DNA of 64,000 nt from Cruorifilaria tuberocauda (lineage: Eukaryota > Nematoda > Chromadorea > Rhabditida > Onchocercidae). The notes below the pieces were generated by a model. It saw only the letters and a program-made list of their open reading frames with translations, was not told where the DNA came from and made no database searches. Where the stretch lies: contig JABVXU010000017.1 of the NCBI GenBank assembly GCA_013365365.1, positions 124,001-188,000 on the forward strand, written 5' to 3'. Positions 1 through 12,300 of the stretch are shown piece after piece (the stretch's first letter is position 1; every line of letters starts with the position of its first letter). Position numbers and translations under genes: made by a program.

Positions 1-2605
1 ATTATTTTAATCATTAATAATATATAATGCTCAAGTTTTCATCCAATTTTTTACAACTTTGCTAGATCTATTAGGTCGTTTGGAAAGTTTAACTAATATA
101 GCTGTCAAGTACCTTATTTTTTCCTAGCATGAGAAATGAAAGGAAATTTTCTAAAAAGTTCGATAAAACACGTAAAATAATATATAATGTAGTCCTAAAA
201 TTATTAGTAGAAAAATTCATACCATTGCAATAAGAGCTTTAAATTTCTTCGTAGTCTGTTTAACAACCTGAACGCGTCCCAGAGAAGGAGCAAAACCAGC
301 AGCAGCACTAATATATTCTTCCCATGTGGTCGTCATTCTTCGCGGTGGAGGTAGACTTTTCCGGTGTTGAAGGCTCTGAAATTACTAACATTCAAGGGAT
401 ACAGTAACACGAATAAATTCAGTCATTTTTTCTGTTATTAATGCGCGTTAATCGATTTGCTTAGAATTCGAAAACACAACAAAACCCTTACAAAGAGTTA
501 TCAAATGAAATACGACTTCAACGTACTATGAACTCATCTTCTGCCATCAATGATCCCATCGTTAAACTTTGCATGAATGCTTTGTTCTTCTTGATATCTT
601 CTACTGTCAAGTGTTCTCTTCTGCAAAATGCAATCTGTTAAAAAAATAGAACTTCACATAAAGTTAAATTACCAAATATTAAACAATTCGATCTACATCA
701 TTTTAACCCCTTTTTTTCTATGACTCAACTTCTGAATGCATGCGATATCGCTAGTAAATAGCAGAACAATGAGAGAGGAAGCCTATAACTAAACACAACC
801 ATTCTGGTTAAGCAATAGTAACTTACATTTTTTCAGAAAATTTAAAACAAATTTTTTCGAAAGGAAAGCTAACCGTTTCCGTGTAATCAGCGATATACCA
901 TCCATAGTATAATAAACAGCATTATAATCACCAACTTGTTCCTGCAAAATCGATATTACTATTAGAAAAGGATACGGAAAATTCCGAAATGAGATATCTC
1001 AACTTATACCATAAAAGACGAAAATCCCGAAGGAATCGAATTAAACAATCAAAAATAAGGAAAACTTACCAGTTTTTCGTGTTTGAAAATCCAACCACTT
1101 ATTGCTCTTTCAAACGTTATTGGCTTCGTAGACATCTGAGCACTTACAATATCAGAAGACATTAGAACATCAATTTCTTCATCCAATTCAGTTTCTGATT
1201 GCTCATGCCTTATACGTTGGAATACCTCAAGTAATGTAATTTATTGTAAGCGCAAGAAAATTAAATAAAAATAAGATCGGTAAGTTTCTCTGAAAAATTC
1301 TTCGGTATTGGAAAAAACCTTAGCTTCATGATCTAAAATCAGGAGCTGGTCCTTCGAGCGATCCGGATCTGATGCAAAGATGAAGGATATGTCACCACGT
1401 TCCCAGGCTCGATCATTAAAATCAACTAACGTTGTATCCAACCTCACACTTGTCCCACGTTTATATATTCTGCATACATCCGAGGGAAGTATCTTCGTTA
1501 GCAGAGGAACTAAAACTTTAAAGTACGCAGGAGAATTTCTAGACCTTTCAAATGATGTTAATTTTAGAGTCAGAAAGATGAAGAGATGAATTCTACTAAA
1601 TGACGCTCGCGATGTAAAATGAACGGATTTATTAACAAAAATGGATATTTTAAAAATAGTAGAATCATCAGAAGAAAATAAGAGTTAACTTACGCCAGCT
1701 TTGGAAGTCCCATCTCAATTCCAAATAAAAATCACCAAACTCAGATAGCATCTTAAGCAATTGAGGTTTTCGAGCTGCCATATTTTCCCGCGACTGATCC
1801 TTCAATTTGCGTAACATGGCCGTAACTTAAAATGAATAAAAATAAAAAATCTAATCTTTATCAATGATGTACATAAAACATTTCAGTAAAAACCTTTTAA
1901 ATAGAAGAATTATGTTTCTTTTCTATTTTGACAGAGAAAAATATAATCCAATTTTTACTCGCATCTAATGTTTAATCAGTATAATGAGTGATTGTCGTTA
2001 AAATTACACTAAAATTAAAATAAAAATCATTACGACAAATTAATTATTGAAAAATAAATTTACTTATTTGTCGATCACCATAGCTTACTGCTTCCATTAA
2101 GCTATTCCACCCGTCCTTGTTCTTCGATTTCACTGGAGCATTATGAGCAAGCAGAAGTGCTGTTGCCTCTAAAAAATAATACTTGCATGTGCATAATAAT
2201 GGAAAAACAATTTTATCCCCTAAAAACATGAGCTTTTTATATCTGATTAATGTAAAATGAGGGATGTTTCACAAACCCTTGTGTCCTAGCATTGTAGAAA
2301 TGTGCAAAGCTGTATTTCCTTGGAGATCTTGCAAATGAAGATCGGCACCTAAAGAAATGAATTTATTTTACAATACATTTGGGATTTAGGTATAAAATAT
2401 TGCATAGGTTAAAACATTTAATTCGAAAAAATTCGAGCTTTTAAAACATTAAACTTCATAGCAGCATTTACTATATCAATATGACTATTACAGAATCGAA
2501 AATACATAAGTTAAAAATGGAACCATCATTAATAAGTTGTGCAATTGACTGTGTATCATTGAAGAATGCAGCACGATGTAACGGATATCTTTCCATTCCT
2601 GTCAT
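1..2605 (-). CDS. ANKRD13: ANKRD13 family protein (ankyrin repeats plus GPCR-chaperone-type domain), 3' end outside window
   Basis: The family binds ubiquitin and helps sort ubiquitinated membrane cargo; some members act as ER chaperones for receptors. The first exon reads MTGMERYPLHRAAFFNDTQ, the usual family N-terminus. Ankyrin-repeat exons follow at about 2349-2277 (LHLQDLQGNTALHISTMLGH) and 2170-2060 (GWNSLMEAVSYGD). The GPCR-chaperone domain lies at about 1826-1694 (LSEFGDFYLELRWDF), 1509-1321 (VRLDTTLVDFNDRAWERGD) and 1227-1070 (ELDEEIDVLMSSDIVS). Later exons at about 940-870, 620-535 and 375-225 carry DGISLITRKR, HLTVEDIKKNKAFM and WEEYISAAAGFAPSLGR. The C-terminal part and the stop lie beyond base 1. 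The start at 2605 was chosen because it gives the family N-terminus; a second ATG in frame is at 2596. Family identity is firm; exon edges are approximate. Confidence 0.88.
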
Positions 2606-5032
2606 CAGTCCGAACAGAACTCAGTAAATTTTATGAATAAATAAAATTGTTAGATTATGAATAAAAATGCATTCTGATTGTACATAATGCCTTTCGACAG
2701 TGAAGTATTGCCAGTACTTCGAAGATTTATTCTTCGTTTCAGCAAAAAACTTCGTCTCGAAGCAGCATTATGATTTGGAAGGACACATGGCGGTATGAAA
2801 TCTATAAACGGTTAAATATTTAGTATTAATAGGAAATAAGCGATAACTTGTAACGAGTAATTTAATGACGTGATGCTTCAAAAAAATCATAAAATACTCC
2901 AAAAAAGATCCGAAAGACTATAAAATACTCATAAGAACACATTGACACGTCTCTTTGCAGCACACGCAGGCATATCGCATAGAATAACATTTCTAATTCC
3001 CACGTTACGGAATTCTTAGAATACACGCATGAAACTGTCACCTGCCCCAAAGTCGCCAGTCGCTGTAACGTAACTTCCAACACGTCACCATTTCACTTCG
3101 TTGTCACTGCTCTCTACGTCTCTCCACTAGTACTGTTTAAAAGGCACTAGCTCGCGCATACAAAACAACTTCTGTCCTCTTACGTAACTAATGTGCTTCT
3201 CCGATACAATCGTCTCCTCACACTCTCTCAAATTGCTGCAATCCCTAACTGCTTGCAGATAACGCTACGTATGCTTGTTGTATGCAAGCACTGAGATGGC
3301 ATGTCTACACGTAAGATGCGAGGTAAACTGTTGGAGTGAGTGCTATTAGGGGTTTAGAGATCGTGAAATAGCGGGGCAGGGAGGGAAGGTCGCGGTATAC
3401 CTCAGCAGGAGCGATTATCTTTTTCCTGATGAGTGTCGATGGCTGCTGCTACAGGAAATATCTTCAATTCTCTAATTTCAAGCTATAAGATTTTAAAAGT
3501 TCTTTCATTTCAAATGTCTAATAAATCATTGGGAAGTTAGGAGAGTTGTGTAGATCGTTCAAGAAAAATAAGTATTTGACACTTCGAAAATGAAAGAAAC
3601 CTGTCAGAAGGAGAAAAAAAGTTTAGAGAAGCTTCAGAACAGTTGTTTGATTTAATTCTCACTTTCATGATTCATTGCAAGCATCTTTCCATGCTTTTCT
3701 TTTCTTCTGCATTCTTTTCACACAATTTTCAATTTATTTTTTTTTGAAGGATGAAAATATTGCATTAATTAGTGCCAACTGAATTTTGCAGTAGTTCCTT
3801 ATTGTTTTGTTGCAATTCACTTTCCGTTTCACGGGAAAATTCCGGAGATATTTGTTGTAATCATAGCTTAAACATATCTAACAAATAATTCCTAACAATA
3901 AGTATATCAAAATACAAGTTTTCTGGAAAATTGAAAACTTTTTTGCAAATATTTTATTGTTTGGGGAATGGCAACTTTTGACTTGTACGATCTTTCATCT
4001 GTTTTGCAAACGTGTTTAGCATCAGTAATTAATACATCATTCCAGTGATGTACAACAAGAAAAAAATTAAAGCTAAGATGAAAAGTCATTTCTCGGCATG
4101 GTTCTTCTCACTTTCATCTTTTCCCATTGTCTCTCCTCCCCTTTCTGTCACTTTCTTCCTGTCTTTCTTAATTTTTGTGTTTTTTTTTTTGCAATTTCAA
4201 TAAAATCAAACAGCTGTAATGTACATTTTTATAGATTGAATATTGACTGCAATATTAATTTTCATCCAAATTAAAACGTTCTCTCTCTATCCTTGAAATC
4301 TAATCGTAAGTCTTATCGTATCGTAGTAAAATGGCTACGTAGTTTTAAATGCTATTGCGATTTCATTTTCGCAATTTCAACTAAGCATCGGAGAAGGAAT
4401 ATAGATTTTTTAAATGTCATGATTGTAATAACATAATCAGTAAATAATATTTAATATCTGTTTACATACATGAGAAATATTTTTAATCGGTTTTACGAAG
4501 AATTTTCTCGACTTAAATTCTTATCAGTATTTTCTTCTGTTTAATTTTTGCTCTGTTCCGCTAAATTCGTTTTTAATTAACTATGAATATATTTATGGAA
4601 TTAATACTAATCTAACTGGGAAAAACTTGCATCTAAAATGGCAGAAAGCATCGACTCAACAAAGAAATATAAAAGATCGCAAAATGTTTTCTTTTGAGAC
4701 AACTGGCTCCTATATTTTTTTGCGAAATCTATTATTCGAAATTAAAATACCGAAAATTTAAATGAAAGTCGAAAAAAGTATTAAACTTCCTATGAAGGGA
4801 TATTTTTTTTCAAGTAGAAATACTCAGAGGGGAGATAACAATCTTTCCATAAAAGGATGAAAGAAGAGTCCTTTTTCAAGTTGGTGAACCGATTCAATGT
4901 TGAGAATCCTAAGAATCATAGACTTTACAAAATCAATACATACATAATAGCATCAGAATGACTAATATTAATCAATAGAGGAAATGGATCGTCATAATTC
5001 TATTAATTATTGCTTAAGACGAGAGTCTTATA
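2606..5032. other. Intergenic region upstream of ANKRD13
   Basis: I see no convincing coding exon. About 3080-3420 is noticeably richer in G and C than its surroundings and lies some 500-800 bp upstream of the ANKRD13 start, so it may hold the promoter; this is inference. A short open stretch on the minus strand at about 2795-2680 could be an alternative 5' exon, but no good donor follows it. Confidence 0.4.
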
Positions 5033-6438
5033 ATGCAATCGCGCACGATTTCATCATTACTTTTTTTCTTCCTGTTAAATACAGTTTTTAACCGGTTTTT
5101 TGCAAGAAGTAATGAACAAATCTGTTTCTACACAACGGTTAACAAAAACTGTTGTAAAGAGTTTCAATTACAACCTGTAAAAACAATTATTGATAGAAAC
5201 AATATATTGTTAGAAATGGCAACTTGAATAGATATTGAAGATATTCCAGTTTTTCCTTCAAAACTTTCCTTTTCATTTTATACTTTATATGTAAAATTTC
5301 TAAAGAATTTGCGTCTATTGCTCACATATCTTATGAAATAATTAAAATCTACTTTGTAAACGCATTGTAGGCGTGATTTCAATCAAAAATTGATATGGAA
5401 GAAAAATGTTATGAGTAAATTAGGTTTCAGTTAGAGAATTTATTCGAATAATGAAATAATTAGGTAAAAAACGGATACGAAGTGATTGTCGGTTTGACTC
5501 CGTCTTATGTCCAAGTAAAAAATCGAATTATAAGACAATTGAAAAGTAAAAACATACAAATATTGCTGTGTAAAGGAAGGTTGAAATCTTGAAGTTCCTC
5601 AGTTTTTTTGTCCCCTTCTCTTTTCATTCCTTTATTGGTAAGTTTGCATTAAAAAGAATTAGCGAGATAGTGTTAAAATAGAGAAATATAGTGAGGGAAG
5701 ACATCTGTTTAAAATGGGAATCGAGCCTGAGCATTGTTGACTATCATAATATACGGGAATGAATTGTTGGCAAGTAACAAAAAAGTATCGAAGCCAAGTT
5801 GGACTGGTAAATTTCTTTCTATTTATTTGTTTAAATCGATTGCCAAAATTTCCATGAAGAATGTGATAATAAATAAAATAACTTATTACAGATTCCGAAA
5901 TTGAAGGAAAAGGCGCAGAAATGCATCAATGAAATTAGTGGAATACAACCATTAAATTTCCCGCAAACGTGCTACCGAAAGTTGGTCCTAGAAGGATGCT
6001 ACGTAGGAGGGAGATCATTCTCGGAAGACAGCTTATTTGTACCTTTAATGATTTCATTCCTATCTAAATATCTTATAAAAAACCTTAACTTACAAGCTTC
6101 TTAAATCAGTAATATGATTAAATGAAGCAACTTATATTAAATCCATTGCATACTGAGTTCAGCAATTACTCAATATGTATGCAAGGAAATAAAGAAATAA
6201 TTAATTTCAATAATTAGAGAATAGAATGAAATCAACTTCTATTCCATATTAGCAGAAACAGACCATATTAGCAGAAATGCATCTAGCGGAACTGGAGAAA
6301 TATAATTTGGACAAAATTTCGATAAATGATATAATTAGCTACTTAACAATTCATAAAAAATTAAATCTTTCAAAATCTCACAAGTATGTGTCAAGAAATA
6401 TGTCAACATTAAAATATTTGCTAACATTGCGTTTATAA
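5033..6438 (+). CDS. Putative small secreted Cys-containing protein, three exons, unrecognised
   Basis: I do not recognise a family. The model joins exons 5033-5176, 5892-6002 and 6253-6438. All junctions are in phase 0 with GT and AG ends, giving about 146 residues. The first exon encodes a hydrophobic leader (SSLLFFFLLNTVF) followed by cysteines in ICFYTTVNKNCC. The second holds KCINEISGIQ and QTCYRKLVLEGCY. The third is charged and helix-like (HLAELEKYNLDKISINDII) and ends at TAA. Two acceptor choices three bases apart exist for exon 3 (6253 or 6256). Without splicing, exon 1 alone stays open to 5227 and exon 2 to 6104, so alternative ends are possible. A secreted role is inferred only from the leader and the cysteines. 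Confidence 0.4.
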
Positions 6439-7797
6439 TATAACTTGGATGAATTTTATTAGACTTCTAATTTAGATGCCGGTGAATGAGATCGTTTCAA
6501 AAGTTGTGGTATCAACTATTACGCATATCAAAGCTTGAAAGTTCACAAAAATGGACGTAACTTTCGGAGATTTCGCTGACGCTCGAAAGTCGAAAATTGG
6601 AAATTCTTTTAAGTCAGTTATTTACTTGCAGATGAAACAGTCGTAACAGATCTCGAACAGGAAGAATAGAACAAAAATATGGGACAAATAGTTAATCAAC
6701 TTATCTTTTATTTATAAAAATGCCAATACCAATATTCTATAATTAAAAAGACTAAAAAATGTTAATGACAAATGAAATGAAAAGAAGAATTTATGAAATA
6801 CTTAGCAGACGAAGCATACTTGAAGATTCTCTTTTATAAATAAATATATGTTGTATTTCTTAAAAACTTTTATCAGACTTTTATCAAATTAAATCATTAG
6901 TTGATGAGTTCTTGTCTCGGAGGAGGAAATTTCGGAATAGCCAATTAATGAAAAGCCAAGGAAATGTATCATAGCAATGCATTTATTACTTGGCTACAGG
7001 AAATAAGTGACGTGAAAGCGCAAAAAATCTCAACTTGACAGAATTCAACATGATCGATATGCATTGCGCCAAATGTTTTCGAAGGCCGCCTTTTTCTCGT
7101 CACTTTTACTTTTTTCAATAATTTAATCAATTCTTTTATTATAGTTGCAACTATACAAAAACTCTGGGATACTATTTATGATTCAAAAATTATAGGACTC
7201 AGAGATGAAAGCTACAAAAATTATAGGATTTCCGAAATTTTAGATTCTAAATCTCGAAATTCTGAAAAATAGAAAAGTTTAAAATGATATTTGTAACAAA
7301 TATCTCGATCTTATATAAGTTAATATTTTTGCTTAATTGAGAGAAATACTTTTAGAGCAAAGTGGATATACCAGATGATTTAAACATATTAATGGATAAA
7401 TGAAAGGAACTACAATAAATGACACAATTGTGCAATAGGCTTATTTCTTTCCTTCTGTATTGAAACTTCGGAGAAATTTTCGATGGATTAAAAGGATGCT
7501 ATTAATTTCAATCAAAAAACCGACAAATTCACGAATGGCTTTGTCCGGTTTGTGATAATGATGAACTTGACGGCTTCTGAAATATTAATAAAGTTTCATT
7601 TTGGAGACAATGGCTTCCAAGAAAAAATATATAACAACAAAGGTGTCATATACCTCGCATATTTCATGAAAGATGCTACTCTGCACATTCAAAAAATATA
7701 CAAAATTTATGATCAAAAATTACAGAGTAGCATCTCTTCTGCTACTTTATACATATGCGACCTATGACCCGGACTTGAAATACCAAGATCGATGGTC
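6439..7797. other. Intergenic, nothing recognised
   Basis: AT-rich sequence between two convergent small gene models. Only short unsupported open frames are present on either strand, and I see no RNA gene or long repeat. Confidence 0.4.
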
Positions 7798-8551
7798 TTA
7801 TCTATTTGGATAATGTACTTCGAAAATATCATGTGGTACGAGTTCCATTGTTTTTGTATCTTCTTCGTCCTTCTTTTTGCCTGAATAGTATTAACATTTA
7901 AAGTATGTGTAGCAAAAGTGATGATATTGTGCACAGAGAAACAAAATATAAATTAATTTCGTCAACAATTTAATTAAACTAATCATCATAAATGAATAAT
8001 AGGTGTAACAAAGTAAACAAATAATCCTGAACGGTTTATTTTAAAAATTTTGCAAAAAAGCTATAGGTAGAACACAGAAAATAAAATCTTGTTGGGAATA
8101 GAACACTTACACCACTGATGTTCGGTAAGTAATAGTATTGATAAGCCAAACATGAACAAAACTGATAAAAATCCCAGTACCATATATGAAATATGTAAAG
8201 CAAACAGTCGTCCTGCAACTCACTTCATGCGTATTTCTTCTACAGTTAGTTATCTTGCAGTTTTCTTCCTATTACGAACAATCCTTCTGGAATTTACTGA
8301 AGGTGGATTAACTCCCGTATATAATTTTCATTTTTTTTTACTTATTATAGGCATACACCTTAAATGAAATATGAGAAATTTCATTGAATATTTCAATGGT
8401 TAATTAAACCTTGAAGTTGGAATTTTTCGACCGTTTCGATGAGAATAGTTGTAAAATTGATAGGAATTGATGATGACACTTCCGCTCCCACTGAACTGAT
8501 GATATCAATGAATAATGTTATATTAACAATCAACCGCCAAATATATCCCAT
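7798..8551 (-). CDS. Putative small single-pass membrane protein, three exons, unrecognised
   Basis: No family recognised. Exons 8551-8410, 8212-8110 and 7880-7798 join in consistent phase (each codon split after its first base). The donor after exon 2 is a strong GTAAGT, and the acceptors are TTGCAG and TTCAG. The product is about 108 residues: a signal-peptide-like start (MGYIWRLIVNITLFIDIIS), a short lumenal or extracellular part with one N-glycosylation sequon (NFT, near residue 32), a membrane span near residues 54-76 (YMVLGFLSVLFMFGLSILLL) and an acidic or mixed tail (CKKKDEEDTKTMELVPHD) ending at TAA. An earlier in-frame ATG at 8581 would add ten residues. Type I topology is inferred. 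The in-phase joins and protein-like tail make chance less likely, but there is no homology support. Confidence 0.45.
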
Positions 8552-9315
8552 TTTTCTAACAATAATCAAAAGTTGCAACATCTGCTTACTATTTCCAAAT
8601 TCTCTTCATACTTATTGAAAAAGGTTATAAGGGATAAGCTTGGAGCTCAGAGTGGAAATTCACAACCCTTACTATTTCAGCTTAAAGAGGATATGTGATG
8701 GTTTTTTTCATTTAAATATGTGCTATTATCTCACACTTTATTAAAGAGGATATTGAACCAATTGCTCTTCATTTTGACAGCTTGTGCTTGTTTTTAAAAA
8801 CAAAAGTTTAAAACTTCATTGAAATATTTACCTGCGTTAAAAAATGAAATTGTGTACTGCCATTCGAAATGAAGACTTTTGTGAACTACCCAGCTTTCCA
8901 GTCCATTATAACTTATACAGTAAAGAATTAGGAATTTTGTAGAGTATAATATGTATGAACTATGCAGCAATTTTAATCTTTACTCTTGACACAAGTTGAA
9001 AACAACTAAACAACTTTGATTTACGATAAAGTAAGCTGAATTATCAGGTGGTTTTTATATCATTGCATAATACCACAATATTCGTTTATGGTATGATATT
9101 CTTAAATCATAAGTCAACAAAATTAAGGCGAAATATAGACACATGATTTTGTTTCGACTTTTTGTGATAATTTTGAAAATACAAAGAGTTTACAATTTTC
9201 ATAAATCTCATCATCCTTAACTGACTGAAATAGAATAGAAGGAAAATACTGAGATTAAATATTCATTGGAATTTTTTTTACAACATATACAGAATAAACC
9301 GAAAAAAAGAGTAAA
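8552..9315. other. Intergenic, nothing recognised
   Basis: AT-rich spacer between the 3' end of the transporter gene and the start of the small membrane protein; it probably holds the upstream region of the latter. No coding exon or RNA gene seen. Confidence 0.4.
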
Positions 9316-12300
9316 TCATCTTAAAATTTTCATTTCTAAAATGCCGCATTCATCCGTGTGGTAATCGATTTGATCAAATGTAATCATTGGACGTGCAGCT
9401 GATGGATCCCAACTATACTTCGACCATTCTTCAGGCACCGCACTTCCAAATATTCCAAATACCGCAGCAGAAATCAAGAGAAGGGCTGATAACATCAAAA
9501 AGATCACTCGCCACTCATCAGCACTACTGAAAATTATTAAAGTCAAAGAAAAGAGAGAAGAAATGGTAAGAATTGATATAATAATCGTATGCTGACAATT
9601 ATAATAGCGGATTAAAATCCAGTCCAGTTTTTATCTTGCTAACTCTTAATGTTTTTATATCCTGATCAAAATTTAGAACAATGAAAGATATTTATATTAA
9701 GAATGACCTTATTATTCTATGCGCGAAATTTTATAAAAACTAATTAAACAATCTAGTGCTTAGAACAATGATGTATCAATACTTAAAGTGTTATTTATAC
9801 TCGAACTATTACCATAAGCAATTTATCAAAAAGTCAATATCGGTGGCCTTTTATATTTAAGTTTACTGAAGAACCAACTTCTCTTCTACAAAGAAAACAA
9901 CAATAGCAGATGTGAAGAAAAATGCAAATCCAATAAAAAATCGGATGTAGGAAACAATAAATTGCCCAAAAAAACGGCCCACCAATATCGCACTGCGATA
10001 AAAACCGTAAACGGAAAATGTTAGAATGCACAGAATTAAAGTGAATGCCGCGACTACACTGAAACAAATTTGTGAACTACTTTATCCTTTTTGGCTTTTT
10101 ATGAAAGAATAATGTAATTCGCAGATTTTTTTCCCTATTTTGAAATAAACTTTGACTTTGATAAAACTTCGATAAATGTTACTAAAAATAATGTAACTAG
10201 TAAACAACACAGCTTAATACAGTTATTACAACTTTTGAACAAATGTTTATTCTATATGAATTTGTTGATAAAATTTCAATAAACTAAAATTGCTAGATCT
10301 CAAATGATAATCAAATATTCACAATGTTATCAATGAATATTACAGATTTATGAAGGAGGATTGGTTTGAGCTTTCAGTTACATAAGCCAATTTAAGGAAT
10401 ATATTTCGAGAGGTGCAAAACTGGAGTTACCTGTGATGAAAAGAGTTATCAGGCGGGAATATTGCAAGAAAAATAAAAATCAGTGAACAAATAATAAAAG
10501 AGGTAGTGTTGAACGCTAATACTGACATCCTCTCATTAAAAAGTTTCACTAGACAATACCATAACCCATGAAGTTGGGTCATTATAAACTGCAAAGAAAA
10601 GCAAACCATTATTTAAACTAAAATTAGAAAAAAAGTTTCTTAATAAAAAAGAATTATTCTCTTCAATCAAGTACTATAATTTGTAAACAAAATGATTGTG
10701 AGTTGACAAAATCATCTGCTCTTTTAGTGTGTATGGAATTATATAAATCTCGTACCATAAATAAAAAAGGAACGGCAGCCAGTAGTGTAGAATCAATGCG
10801 AGTTTCTCGAGCAATTAGCAAACAGTAAGCGGGCAGAAACTGAACAGTAACTGATACCACAAGGAAATAACCATACGCAGCAATCCAAATGGCCCAAACT
10901 GGAAACGACGTAATCAACAATCGACAAGGACTTTCTGCTAAAATTCGATTGTGTTCGGCCTATAAAAATAAATAAATCCTGGCATACTTTTAAATGAATT
11001 TAACTTTATTTGATAAAGCTTATAAAATTACCAACAACCAATTATTTGCAAGATTTGCAATTATCATTATCTTTTGTCATTAAGGATGAATAGTTTTTTG
11101 CACAGAGTGAGAACTTTACTTCATGGATTAAAAGCATTCGAGATTACTGCTCACTATAAAAAGTCTCTCAATCACTAAGAAATGGTTGTATGCAATAGCA
11201 ACCGAGAAATGGATGTATGCAATAGTAAACCTTAATTTTTCCAGCCACAATTTTGTTCAATTCCAGTCCATTTACTGAAAAATGATACTGTGGTTTTTCT
11301 CGAAAAATTACCAGCCAAACCAAGGCCAGTAAACAGGTTAGCGCTGCATGCACCAGAAATGGTGTTCGATAATCATAGGCGAATATATAAGCCCAAACCG
11401 GCCAACTAATTAAAGGTGCCAACTGCAACTTTAGAAACTTTAGGCAAAAATCGTCTTTATATGCCTCTTATTTGTATTTAGTATATACCGTCATAACCAA
11501 AGTTACCCGGTCTGCCACCATAGCTTTTTCCTCCTAGCAACAGTTAGGATATAAATGAATGAACGTCAAAGTTATTTAAAAAACAAACTAATTAAGCGCT
11601 TCTAATCCACTTTTAACTCAATCAATAAACAGGACTTCTTTTATAGACTAATATTGTATGCTGTTTATTACTTTAAAGGATTTCGAAAATTCTTATTTAA
11701 TTAAATTTATTAAAATCAGCTAACTTGAGTGAAAGATGTACAACAAATCAAAAATATAAACTGCTGTTTGAGGGCTCCCCAATCTGCCGTCACTGAAGCG
11801 ATCATCGGAAAAGCACTGGAAAATGCCAAACCTTGGATGAATCGCATGCAAGCAGCTAAATATCGGCCTGAACTACAAATAATCTTGAGATAAAATTAAT
11901 GAACATCTTCTACGCTGTATTTCTTAAAAACATTGAACCAAACACAAAATTCCTGAAAAACAAATTATGCGTAACATATAAATGCATAACCACCGTATTT
12001 AATTTGAGGTATCAAGGCAAGCAAGGCAGTTGCTATAGCTGATACCATCATTGCAACAGCAAAAAACCGGCGACCACCAAATGACTGAAGAAACCAAGAA
12101 ATGGAAAAAGATCCGCTAAACATTCCAATACCAGGAGCAGTCCAAACCAAAAAGTGTTGCACTTTTTCCTCCAGTGATTTGTCCGTAATACTTTTTCTTA
12201 AAATATATTTATAGTTAATCAGGGCATCATATCGCTAAAGGATCTTTAAGTTAAGCATATTAAAATTATTTATTCTGTTCAAAGAATCTTATTACAGATA

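Noticed and set aside
2862..3083. 73-codon minus-strand open frame upstream of ANKRD13
   Set aside because: Composition is not protein-like and no splice sites connect it to ANKRD13.
11765..12000. Possible frameshift in the SLC17-like transporter between the KYGGYAF and CMRFIQG exons
   Set aside because: The splice phases do not match with the nearest GT and AG, but a small unseen exon or a GC donor could explain it, so I do not call the gene broken.
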